Source: Hymenobacter jeollabukensis
GTDB taxonomy: Bacteria; Bacteroidota; Bacteroidia; Cytophagales; Hymenobacteraceae
Length of the DNA: 64,000 nucleotides
Direction of reading: 5' to 3'
Assembly: GCF_005771675.1 (NCBI RefSeq)
Contig: NZ_VAJM01000001.1
Span: 62,001 to 126,000 of the forward strand
The position numbers were made by a program, and so were the translations under genes. Below, in pieces: positions 25,253-32,549 of the stretch (its first letter is position 1; each line of letters starts with the position of its first letter). Under the pieces are notes generated by a model. The model did no database searches. It saw only the letters and a list, made by a program, of their open reading frames with translations, and was not told the origin of the DNA.

Positions 25253-25933
25253 GTGAAAGTCCTGATTGTCGAAGACGAAACGCCGCTGCGCCTGAGCCTG
25301 CTCGACTACCTGCGGCACGACGGCTACGTGTGCGAAACGGCCGCGAACTACCAGCAGGCGCACGAAAAGATCAAGCTCTACCAATACGACTGCGTGCTGG
25401 TGGACCTGACCTTGCCCGACGGCAACGGCCTGGACTTGGTGCGCACGCTCAAAGCTGATAACTCCCCCGCCGGGGTGCTCATCCTCTCCGCCCGCGACGG
25501 GCTCGACGACAAGATTCAGGGCCTGGAGCTGGGCGCCGACGACTACCTGGCCAAGCCCTTTCACCTGGCCGAACTCAACGCCCGCCTGCGCGCCATCTTG
25601 CGGCGGCGGCAGTTTCAGGGGCAGCGCCACCTCGCCTTCCGCGACCTGATGGTGTGGCCCGAGCAGGCGCTGGTGCTGGTGCAGGAGCAGCCCGTCACGC
25701 TCACCCGCAAGGAATACGACCTGCTGCTGTTCTTCCTGACCAACCCCAACCGCGTACTCACCAAGGAAGCCATTGCCGAGCACATCTGGGGCGATGCGGC
25801 CGACATGGCCGACTCCTTCGACTTCATCTACACCCACCTGAAGAACCTGCGCAAGAAGCTGCAGGACGCCGGCGCCGATAACTACATTCGCACCATCTAC
25901 GGCCTGGGCTACAAGCTGATGGCGGAAGAATAA
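25253..25933 (+). CDS. OmpR/PhoB-family response regulator
   Basis: 226 residues starting with GTG. The receiver domain (about 1-115) has the acidic pair in VEDE, the phospho-acceptor Asp in CVLVDLTLPDGNGL, the Thr/Ser switch in LILSARDG and the Lys in YLAKPFHLAEL. The C-terminal winged helix (about 125-225) shows VTLTRKEYDLLLFFL, then NPNRVLTKEAIAEHIWG and the recognition helix VYTHLKNLRKKL-like IYTHLKNLRKKL, ending in IRTIYGLGYKL. PhoB-type regulators bind direct repeats with 11-bp spacing, matching the boxes in this cluster. The partner kinase is 112 bp downstream. Confidence 0.95.
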   Translation: MKVLIVEDETPLRLSLLDYLRHDGYVCETAANYQQAHEKIKLYQYDCVLVDLTLPDGNGLDLVRTLKADNSPAGVLILSARDGLDDKIQGLELGADDYLAKPFHLAELNARLRAILRRRQFQGQRHLAFRDLMVWPEQALVLVQEQPVTLTRKEYDLLLFFLTNPNRVLTKEAIAEHIWGDAADMADSFDFIYTHLKNLRKKLQDAGADNYIRTIYGLGYKLMAEE

Positions 25934-25939
25934 GCCGCG

Positions 25940-25967
25940 TTTTTCGTTATTCGTTATTGGTTTTTCG
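25940..25967. repeat. Heptad array, left arm (locus A)
   Basis: Four tandem 7-mers: TTTTTCG, TTATTCG, TTATTGG, TTTTTCG. Its inverted partner is at 26009-26043. Both lie in the gap between the response regulator and kinase genes. Confidence 0.7.
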
Positions 25968-26008
25968 TGGGCTACGGGCCACCGCGCTGACAGGCAGCGG
26001 AGCAGGGA

Positions 26009-26043
26009 CGATTAACGATAAACCCGCCACGACAAACGACCCG
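26009..26043. repeat. Heptad array, right inverted arm (locus A)
   Basis: Five 7-mers: CGATTAA, CGATAAA, CCCGCCA, CGACAAA, CGACCCG. Read on the minus strand they match the TTTNTCG pattern of the left arm. The array ends 1 bp before the GTG start of the kinase gene. Confidence 0.65.
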
Positions 26044-26044
26044 C

Positions 26045-27292
26045 GTGAAGCTGCTTACCACCACCAACCGTTATTACCTGGCCCTGGTCACGGTGCTCTT
26101 TGCCGTGGGCACCGGCGCGCTCTACATCGGCATTCAACACGCCCTGATCGAGGAAGTCGACGAGCAACTCGAGCTGCACCACGGCTTTCTGCGGCAGCGC
26201 ATCCGCGAAACCGGCGCGCTGCCGCCCGTCACCAGCCCCAGCGAGCTGACCATCAGCCGCCACCCGCGCCCGGCCGGGCTGAGCGACACGCTGATTTACG
26301 ACCCGACGGAGCGTAGCCAGGTGCCCTTCCGGGAGCTGTCGTTTTCGGTGCAGGTGCGCGGGCAACGCTACTGGCTCACGCTGCGCAAGTCGCTCATCGA
26401 AACCAGCGAGGTGCTTGGGGTGGTGCTGGGCGTGATGTTCACGGTGATGGGGCTGCTGTTCGGGAGCCTGGTGCTGCTGAACCGCTGGTTGTCGCGCTGG
26501 CTGTGGGCGCCGTTTCACCGCACGCTGGCCTCCCTGCGCCGCTACCGCCTGCAGCAGCCCCAGGCCCTGGAGCTGCCCGCCACGCCTATCGACGAGTTCA
26601 GCGAGCTGAACCAGGCCCTGGCCCAGCTCACCCAGCGCGTCACGGCCGATTACCGGGCCCTGAAGGAATTCACCGAAAACGCGGCCCACGAAACCCAGAC
26701 GCCGCTGGCCATCATGCAGGCCCAGCTGGAGCAGCTCATGCAGCTGCCCGACCTGCCCGCGGCCGCCGCCTCGCCCGTGCGCGAGCTGTACCGCGCCACG
26801 CTGCGTCTCTCGCGGCTGCACCAGGCCCTCACGCTGCTCAGCAAGATTGAAAACCGCCAGTTTACTGATGCCCAGCCCGTGCGCCTCGACGCGCTGGTGC
26901 GCGACAAGCTCGGGCAGCTGCAGGACTTTCTCGACGCCCAGCGCATCGAGCCCGTGCTGCAGGTGGCGGCCCCGCTCTCGGTGACCATGCACCCGCTGCT
27001 GGCCGATTCGCTGGTGAGCAACCTGCTGCAGAACGCGGTGAAGCACAACCTACCCGGCGGCCAGCTGCACGTGCAGATCGACGCGCGTACGCTGGAAATC
27101 CGCAATACCGGCCGTCCGCTGGCCGGGGAGCCGATGCAACTGCTCGGCCGCTTCCGCAAGCACAACGCCGCCTCCGACTCGCCGGGCCTGGGCCTGAGCA
27201 TTGCCCAGCAGATCTGCGCCCACTACGGCGGGCAGCTGACGTACACGTTCAACCCGGTCGGAGCCTGGCACACCCTGCGCGTGGGGTTCTGA
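26045..27292 (+). CDS. Sensor histidine kinase
   Basis: 415 residues with a GTG start. One membrane helix (about 12-32), a sensor domain of about 95 residues outside the membrane and a second helix (about 125-150) precede the cytoplasmic part. The dimerisation/phospho-acceptor domain has EFTENAAHETQTPLAIMQ, where the His is the phosphorylation site. The ATPase domain has the N box SNLLQNAVKHN and the G2 region SPGLGLSIAQQI. It should phosphorylate the regulator at 25253. The sensed signal is unknown; the neighbouring PAP2 enzymes suggest an envelope-lipid cue. Confidence 0.94.
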   Translation: MKLLTTTNRYYLALVTVLFAVGTGALYIGIQHALIEEVDEQLELHHGFLRQRIRETGALPPVTSPSELTISRHPRPAGLSDTLIYDPTERSQVPFRELSFSVQVRGQRYWLTLRKSLIETSEVLGVVLGVMFTVMGLLFGSLVLLNRWLSRWLWAPFHRTLASLRRYRLQQPQALELPATPIDEFSELNQALAQLTQRVTADYRALKEFTENAAHETQTPLAIMQAQLEQLMQLPDLPAAAASPVRELYRATLRLSRLHQALTLLSKIENRQFTDAQPVRLDALVRDKLGQLQDFLDAQRIEPVLQVAAPLSVTMHPLLADSLVSNLLQNAVKHNLPGGQLHVQIDARTLEIRNTGRPLAGEPMQLLGRFRKHNAASDSPGLGLSIAQQICAHYGGQLTYTFNPVGAWHTLRVGF

Positions 27293-27316
27293 GGGCACCG
27301 CCGGCAAGTGGCTGCG

Positions 27317-27333
27317 CTTCAGATGTTCTTCAG
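27317..27333 (+). promoter_or_regulatory. 11-bp direct repeat, response-regulator box candidate
   Basis: CTTCAGATGTT followed directly by CTTCAGAG, the cleanest of the boxes: two identical CTTCAGA words exactly 11 bp apart. A TAAACTG stretch follows at 27344. It is 79 bp before the PAP2-type start. Confidence 0.65.
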
Positions 27334-27411
27334 AGTTGCCGGCTAAACTGCGGGCCTTTGGGTGCCGGCGGAAACCACGCGGCCCCGCTCATTGCCCCCA
27401 CTGCTGGCCGC

Positions 27412-28260
27412 ATGCCGACCCCAATAACCTCGTTGCTGACCCGCTGGGGCAGCGTATTGCTCCTGCTGTGGGCGCTGCGGCCGTCCGGCCTGGCCGCCCA
27501 AACGCGGCCCGATTCGCTGACCATCCCAGCACCCCGCCATGTCGTCGTACAGCTGCCTGTCGCCGATACCCTGCGGCCGTCGGCTGGTCCGCCCGTCCGG
27601 CACTTGCTGGCCCGGCCCGCGTTTCGCCGCGCGGTGGTGCCGGCCGCGCTGCTCACGCTGGCCGTGCTCGGCACCGAAAAGGTGGATGTATTCGAAACCG
27701 ACGAAGAGCTGCGCGCGGAAGTCCACGAGCACCTGCGCATCCGCACCAACCTGGACGACCAGCTGCGGCACGTACCCGCCTATGCCAGCCTGGGCCTCAG
27801 CCTGGCGGGCGTACGGGGCCGGCACAACACGCTGAATCAGGCCCTGCTGTTCGGCCTGAGCTACACCATCAACAACGCCCTGACCAGCCGCCTCAAGCAC
27901 CTGACCCGCGTGGAGCGCCCCCTGGGCAACAGCTTCGACTCGTTCCCGAGCCAGCACACCAGCGCCGCGTTTTCGGCGGCTACGCTGCTGCACAAGGAGT
28001 ACGGTGGGCGCAGCCTCTGGTACAGCGTGGGCGGCTACACCGCCGCCACGGCCACCGGCGGCCTGCGCATTGCCAAGGACAACCACTGGCTGTCCGACGT
28101 AATGGCCGGCGCGGCGGTGGGCATCGTGTCCACCGAGCTGGCCTATTGGGCGTATCCCTGGCTGCACCGGCAGCTGCTGAAAGGCCTCGGCGACCGGGCC
28201 GTGGTCGTGCCGAGCTACCTGAACGGCGCCGCCGGGGCTACCGTGGTAGTAGTGCTGTAG
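27412..28260 (+). CDS. PAP2-type phosphatase, exported, PSQH variant
   Basis: 282 residues. The ATG at 27412 starts a signal peptide (LLLLWALRPSGLAAQ). It is related to the PAP2 protein at 23913: both have a Val-Val-Pro-Ala hydrophobic segment near residues 60-85 and a similar signature order. Here the motifs read KHLTRVERP, SFPSQHTSAAF and LRIAKDNHWLSDVMAG. The Gly of the classic PSGH is Gln; both catalytic His and the Arg are kept, so activity is possible. Its upstream box is the best copy of the putative regulator repeat. Confidence 0.88.
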   Translation: MPTPITSLLTRWGSVLLLLWALRPSGLAAQTRPDSLTIPAPRHVVVQLPVADTLRPSAGPPVRHLLARPAFRRAVVPAALLTLAVLGTEKVDVFETDEELRAEVHEHLRIRTNLDDQLRHVPAYASLGLSLAGVRGRHNTLNQALLFGLSYTINNALTSRLKHLTRVERPLGNSFDSFPSQHTSAAFSAATLLHKEYGGRSLWYSVGGYTAATATGGLRIAKDNHWLSDVMAGAAVGIVSTELAYWAYPWLHRQLLKGLGDRAVVVPSYLNGAAGATVVVVL

Positions 28261-28293
28261 CGCGTTGCTAGCTCACTCTCGACAGGCGTTGCT

Positions 28294-29325
28294 ATGGAAT
28301 TAATCGTCGTGTTTGTGGCGGCCGTGCTGGCGTTCGGGCTGAGCACCGTCAGCGGGGGTGGCGCGGGCCTGCTGCTGCTGCCGGTACTGGCGCGGGTACT
28401 GCCCACCGCGGCGGTGCCGGCGGCTCTCACGGTGGGCACGGCCACCAGCACCGTCTCGAAGCTGGCCCTGTTCCGGCACCACGTCAACTGGGCCGTCACG
28501 CGGCGCTTCGTTCCGGGCGCGGTGCCGGGCGTGCTGCTGGGGGCCTACCTGCTGAAATACCTCAACCCGCTGTACCTGGAGGTGTTCATCGGCCTGTTTC
28601 TGCTCTCGAACCTAACCATGCTGCGCCGCTCGGCCCCGGCGACGGTGGTGGAGCCCGCGCCCGTCGGCTGGCTGAAGCTGAGCAGCATCGGGTTGCTGGC
28701 GGGCTTTCTGTCGGGCCTGACCGGCGCCGTGGGGCTGGTGTTCAACAAGTTTTACTTCCAGTACGGGCTAAGCCGCGACCAGGTCATTGCCACCCGCGCG
28801 GCCAACGAACTGCTGCTGCACCTCATTAAGCTGGCGCTGTACCTCTCGCTGGGCCTGCTCACCGGCCCCGCGTGGCAGGCCGGGGCCGTGGTGGCGGTGG
28901 CCGCCGTGCTGGCCACGGCGGCCACCAAGCGCATCGTGCATTACCTGCCCGAAGCCTCGTTCCGGCGCCTCGGCTACGCGGCCATGGTGCTCAGCGGGGG
29001 CTTCATGCTCACCGCGGCCGCCACCGAGCTGCGCACCACCGACAACCTGCGCGCCAGCACCGCCCTGCTCGGCGACGAGCTGGAGGTGACCGGCTGGTGG
29101 CGCAGCCGCAGCCTCACGCTGGAGCTGGAAATCGACGAGAGCCCCGCCATCGAGCAGCCCGTGGCGCTGGCGCAGCTGCCCCCATCGGTACAAGCCGCGA
29201 TGCACCGCCTGCAGCAGGGACGGCCCATTATCAAGATCGAGGAAGTGTGGCAGCTCAACCACCATTACTACGAGCTGTACCTGAACGACCGGGGCCGCGT
29301 CGTGTCGTTGGACGTGGTGCCGTGA
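28294..29325 (+). CDS. TauE/SafE family permease with PepSY-like C-terminal extension
   Basis: 343 residues. The first 245 or so form the TauE/SafE permease with about eight helices (STVSGGGAGLLLLPVLARV; FLSGLTGAVGLVFNKFYFQYGL). Members move sulfite, sulfoacetate or other small anions. The last about 85 residues leave the membrane and resemble a PepSY-like unit: QLPPSVQAAMHRLQQGRPIIKIEEVW, then HYYELYLNDRGRVVSLDVVP. This strand-helix-strand pattern is shared with the secreted PepSY-like protein encoded next (29393). It lies 33 bp after the PAP2 gene and is probably co-transcribed with it. Confidence 0.85.
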   Translation: MELIVVFVAAVLAFGLSTVSGGGAGLLLLPVLARVLPTAAVPAALTVGTATSTVSKLALFRHHVNWAVTRRFVPGAVPGVLLGAYLLKYLNPLYLEVFIGLFLLSNLTMLRRSAPATVVEPAPVGWLKLSSIGLLAGFLSGLTGAVGLVFNKFYFQYGLSRDQVIATRAANELLLHLIKLALYLSLGLLTGPAWQAGAVVAVAAVLATAATKRIVHYLPEASFRRLGYAAMVLSGGFMLTAAATELRTTDNLRASTALLGDELEVTGWWRSRSLTLELEIDESPAIEQPVALAQLPPSVQAAMHRLQQGRPIIKIEEVWQLNHHYYELYLNDRGRVVSLDVVP

Positions 29326-29330
29326 GCCGC

Positions 29331-29347
29331 CGCCAGAAAAACCACAG
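29331..29347 (+). promoter_or_regulatory. 11-bp direct repeat, response-regulator box candidate
   Basis: CGCCAGAAAAA at 29331 followed by CCACAGAAAGC at 29342, 11 bp apart, with TAGGATTA beginning at 29358 at the same offset as in the sister sites. It is 62 bp before the PepSY-like gene start. Confidence 0.5.
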
Positions 29348-29392
29348 AAAGCGCGCGTAGGATTACGGCGTCAACCATTCATTCCCGCTCCC

Positions 29393-29857
29393 ATGAAAAC
29401 GTACCTGTTGCTGGCCCTGGCCACGGGCCTGGCCGGCGCCGCCAAGGCGCAAGAAATTACCGCCAAGCAAGTGCCCCCGGCGGCGGTGGCGAGCCTTAAG
29501 AAAGCGTACCCCGCCGCCAAGTCAATCAAATGGGAGAAAGAGGACGGCAACTACGAAGCCGAATTCCAGCAGGGCGCCGACCGGCTGTCGGTGGTGATAA
29601 CGCCGGCGGGCCAGCTGCTGGAAACCGAGACGGAAATCCGGACGGCGCAGCTGCCGGCCGCCGTGCGCAGCAAATTGGTTCGGGCCTACGCGGGCTACCA
29701 GGTGACGGAAGCCGCCCGAATCGTGACGGCCGCTACCGGCGCCACCACTTACGAAGCCGAGCTACGCCGGCCCGGCAAGAAAATGGACGTGATTTTCGAT
29801 GCCAACGGCGCGGTGGTCAGAACGGAAGCCGGCGGCGCAAAAAACGGGGAGAAGTAG
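29393..29857 (+). CDS. Secreted PepSY-like (DUF2874) protein
   Basis: 154 residues with a signal peptide (LLLALATGLAGAAKAQ). Two PepSY-like units follow. The first is PPAAVASLKKAYPAAKSIKWEKEDGNYEAEF; the second begins LPAAVRSKLVRAY and ends TTYEAELRRPGKKMDVIFDANGAVV. Such periplasmic proteins are often encoded beside two-component systems in Bacteroidota; their role is not settled, but binding or inhibition in the periplasm is assumed for PepSY. Its repeat box ties it to the regulator at 25253. Confidence 0.85.
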   Translation: MKTYLLLALATGLAGAAKAQEITAKQVPPAAVASLKKAYPAAKSIKWEKEDGNYEAEFQQGADRLSVVITPAGQLLETETEIRTAQLPAAVRSKLVRAYAGYQVTEAARIVTAATGATTYEAELRRPGKKMDVIFDANGAVVRTEAGGAKNGEK

Positions 29858-30276
29858 CTGTGGCTGGGTTGCCCGAGGGCCTGTTCAGGGCCGACAAGCA
29901 CTAACCGGGCAACCCAACGCCCGCCCGTTACTTACGGTGCTCAGCATACACCCCGAGTTTACGGACTCGCCTGCTTAAGCACTAACCCTGTCCCACGGCT
30001 GCTACTTTCCGTTTGAAAGATACGGTAGGCCATCGATCAGTTGGGTGTGGATTTAGAACCGCACGGGAGATGATCCACCTGGCGGGCAAACGTTCTGGTG
30101 GCGTTTGCTGACCTTACGATGTTGGCTTTCAGTTGGCCCAGCATCTAACCAGGTTTTTCCAAACAGCCCCCCGGCCGAACGGCCGAGGTGGAAGCAGACG
30201 ACGAGCCGCTTTTCAACGCAAAAGCCCCGCCGATTGGCAGGGCTTTGCTTCATGATATTCAGGCCGGATTCGCTGA
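29858..30276. other. Intergenic region (419 bp)
   Basis: Between the convergent PepSY-like and dapD genes. Apart from the dapD terminator at 30220-30247 I see no coding, RNA or repeat signal. Confidence 0.45.
30220..30247 (-). terminator. Terminator of dapD
   Basis: On the minus strand AAAGCCCTGCC pairs with GGCGGGGCTTT (one wobble) around a 4-nt loop, followed by TTTTGCG. It lies about 30 bp after the dapD stop. Confidence 0.8.
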
Positions 30277-31101
30277 TTACACCGCCACGTTATGCTCGCG
30301 CAGGGCTTCGTTGAGCGAGGTTTTAAGGTCCGTCGAGGGCTTGCGCTGGCCGATGATGAGGGCGCAGGGCACGTGAAACTCGCCGGCCGGGAATTGCTTG
30401 GGCAAAGAGCCGGGAATGACCACCGAGCGGGGCGGCACGTAGCCGCGGTACTCCTGGCCCTCGGGCGTGCTCACGTCGATGATACGGGTGCTGCCGGTGA
30501 TGGTGACGCCTGCCCCGATAACGGCCTCCTTGCCGATGTGGCAGCCTTCGACCAGGATGCAGCGCGAGCCGATGAAGGCGCCGTCTTCCACGATGACCGG
30601 GGAGGCCTGCACCGGCTCGAGCACGCCGCCCAGGCCCACGCCGCCCGAGAGGTGCACATGCTTGCCCACCTGCGCGCAGGAACCCACGGTGGCCCAGGTG
30701 TCCACCATCGTGCCCTCGCCCACGTAGGCACCAATGTTCACGTACGAGGGCATCATGATGACGCCGGGCGCGAGGTAGGCGCCGTAGCGGGCTACGGCCG
30801 GGGGCACCACGCGCACCTGCTGCCGGGCGTAGTCGGTCTTGAGCTGCATCTTGTCGTGAAACTCGAAGATGCCCACTTCCTCGGTTTTCATCTGCTGCAG
30901 CGGGAAGTAGAGGATGACGGCTTTTTTCACCCAGTCGTTGACCTGCCAGCCGCCGTCTTCGCTGGCGCTGGGCTCGGCCACGCGCAGCAGGCCGCGGTCG
31001 AGGTGGTCGATGACGAGGCGGATGGCGTCCTGGGTGGCGGCGTCCTGCAGCTTGCTGCGGTCGGCCCAGGCGGCTTCGATGAGAGGCTGAATGTCGGTCA
31101 T
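30277..31101 (-). CDS. dapD: Tetrahydrodipicolinate N-succinyltransferase
   Basis: 274 residues, the usual DapD length. The N-terminal helical part (LIEAAWADRSKLQD, then VIDHLDRGLLRVAEP) is followed by a left-handed beta-helix: VPPAVARYGAYLAPGVIMMPSYVNIGAYVGEG, DTWATVGSCAQVGKHVHLSGGVGLGGVLEP and VIVEDGAFIGSRCILVEG. It makes N-succinyl-2-amino-6-ketopimelate from tetrahydrodipicolinate and succinyl-CoA in lysine/diaminopimelate synthesis. It is divergent from the glycosyltransferase gene with a shared promoter zone. Confidence 0.96.
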   Translation of the reverse strand: MTDIQPLIEAAWADRSKLQDAATQDAIRLVIDHLDRGLLRVAEPSASEDGGWQVNDWVKKAVILYFPLQQMKTEEVGIFEFHDKMQLKTDYARQQVRVVPPAVARYGAYLAPGVIMMPSYVNIGAYVGEGTMVDTWATVGSCAQVGKHVHLSGGVGLGGVLEPVQASPVIVEDGAFIGSRCILVEGCHIGKEAVIGAGVTITGSTRIIDVSTPEGQEYRGYVPPRSVVIPGSLPKQFPAGEFHVPCALIIGQRKPSTDLKTSLNEALREHNVAV

Positions 31102-31152
31102 AAAGTCAGATGTCGAAAACGGTTGTACGGGCGGCGGTGGCCGTCAGAGGCG

Positions 31153-31169
31153 CGAAAGTAGTAGGTTTG
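31153..31169. promoter_or_regulatory. Back-to-back divergent -7 boxes
   Basis: Minus-strand TACTTTCG (31160 to 31153) and plus-strand TAGGTTTG (31162-31169) are one base apart, the same design as at 12966-12982. The minus box serves dapD (start 31101) and the plus box the glycosyltransferase. Confidence 0.6.
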
Positions 31170-31174
31170 GCCTT

Positions 31175-32386
31175 GTGCTGCCACCCTCCCGCCCTACGCC
31201 ATTCATCCTGCTGGCTTCCGTGCTGAAGCCCACGGACGATACGCGCATGTACGAGAAGTTCGGCCGCACCCTGGCCGCGGCGGGCTACCTGCCCATCATA
31301 GCGGGCCGCGGGGCAGGCCCCACACCAATCGTTACGGCCGAGGGCATCATACAGGTGGAGCTATTCCACGGCCACCGCCTGGGCTTTTCCCGTCTGCTGG
31401 CCCAGTGGGAGTACTGGCGGCTTTTGCGAAAGATGAAGCCCGAGCTGGTCATCGTGCACGCCCCCGAGCTGCTGCCCCTCACGCTGCTCTGGCACCGCCG
31501 CACCGGGCGCCCCTTCCTGTACGACGTGCGCGAAAACTACGCCCTGAACATTCGCACCCAGCAGGTGTACCAGGGCGGCATCAAACGTCTGCTGGCCCGC
31601 GCCGTGACCTGGGTGGAAGCACGCGCCGCCCGCCGCGCCGCCGCCGTGCTGCTGGCCGAGCGCAGCTACGCCGACGAGCTGCCCTGGCTGCCCGCGGGCC
31701 GTACTGTGGTACTGGAAAACAAGTACGCCCCGCCTTCCGCCGAACAACCTCACTCCTATTCCCGCGCCCCGCTCAACCTGTCAACTACCGCCGAGCCCCT
31801 GCGGCTGCTTTATTCCGGCACCATCTCGGCCCTGAACGGGGTGTTCGACGCCATCGAACTGGCCCGGCAACTGCGCGCCGTCTGGCCGGGGCTCACCCTG
31901 ACTGTCATCGGCTACTGCCAGCAGCCGGCCGAGCTGGCGCAGCTACGGCAGCTGGCTGCGGAGCACAGCGCCTGGCTCCGGCTGATCGGCGGGGCCGAGC
32001 CGGTACCGCACGCCGCTATCGTAGCCGAAATCGGGTGGCACCACCTGGGGCTGCTGCCGTACCGGGAGCATCCGAGCTCCTGGCGCTGCCTGCCCACCAA
32101 GCTCTACGAGTACTTGGCCAGCGGTCTGCCGGTGCTCATCCCGCCGAACCCGCTCTGGGCGGCCGAGGTGCAGCGCCACGAGGCCGGGCTGGTCGTTGAT
32201 TTCCGTCAGCCGCAGCTGGACGCGCCGGCCCTGGCCCGACAGCTGAGCGGGCGGCGTTTCTACCCGCAGGGCCCGGTGGCGGCGGCCCGCTGGGATTCGG
32301 AGGCGCCCCGGTTGCTGGCCGCCGTGCGGGCCGCCGTGCGGGCCGCCCTACCGGCCGAAACCGCCCGCCCCGGCCCGCCGTTGTAG
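31175..32386 (+). CDS. Glycosyltransferase, GT4-like
   Basis: 403 residues if started at the GTG at 31175. The N-terminal fold begins with FILLASVLKPTDDTRMYEKFGRTLA, and the C-terminal domain has LLYSGTISALNGVFDAIELARQL, then GLLPYREHPSSWRCLPTKLYEYLASGLPVL. The E-x7-E-like donor site is represented by LPTKLYEYLASG. It probably transfers a sugar in surface polysaccharide or glycolipid synthesis. The start is not sure: the next GTG (31220) would remove the first strand, while 31175 lies right at the predicted transcription start, so the message would be leaderless. Confidence 0.85.
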   Translation: MLPPSRPTPFILLASVLKPTDDTRMYEKFGRTLAAAGYLPIIAGRGAGPTPIVTAEGIIQVELFHGHRLGFSRLLAQWEYWRLLRKMKPELVIVHAPELLPLTLLWHRRTGRPFLYDVRENYALNIRTQQVYQGGIKRLLARAVTWVEARAARRAAAVLLAERSYADELPWLPAGRTVVLENKYAPPSAEQPHSYSRAPLNLSTTAEPLRLLYSGTISALNGVFDAIELARQLRAVWPGLTLTVIGYCQQPAELAQLRQLAAEHSAWLRLIGGAEPVPHAAIVAEIGWHHLGLLPYREHPSSWRCLPTKLYEYLASGLPVLIPPNPLWAAEVQRHEAGLVVDFRQPQLDAPALARQLSGRRFYPQGPVAAARWDSEAPRLLAAVRAAVRAALPAETARPGPPL

Positions 32387-32488
32387 CCTCGGAAGTCCGG
32401 CCGGCGCGTCCCCGCGCGCCGGCCCCGGCACTTATCGGCCTTTGGATTGCCCCGTGGCCGGCCGCCGTTTAAGTTAGGCCAACGGGTT

Positions 32489-32496
32489 TATCTTTG
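32489..32496 (+). promoter_or_regulatory. -7 box TATCTTTG of fabH
   Basis: A perfect TAnnTTTG element 54 bp before the fabH ATG. GTTTAAG about 20 bp upstream could be the -33 region. Confidence 0.6.
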
Positions 32497-32549
32497 GCCC
32501 CTTTTTCCCCGCAATTCACCGCTCCGCCTCTTCCCCACACCCCATCATC

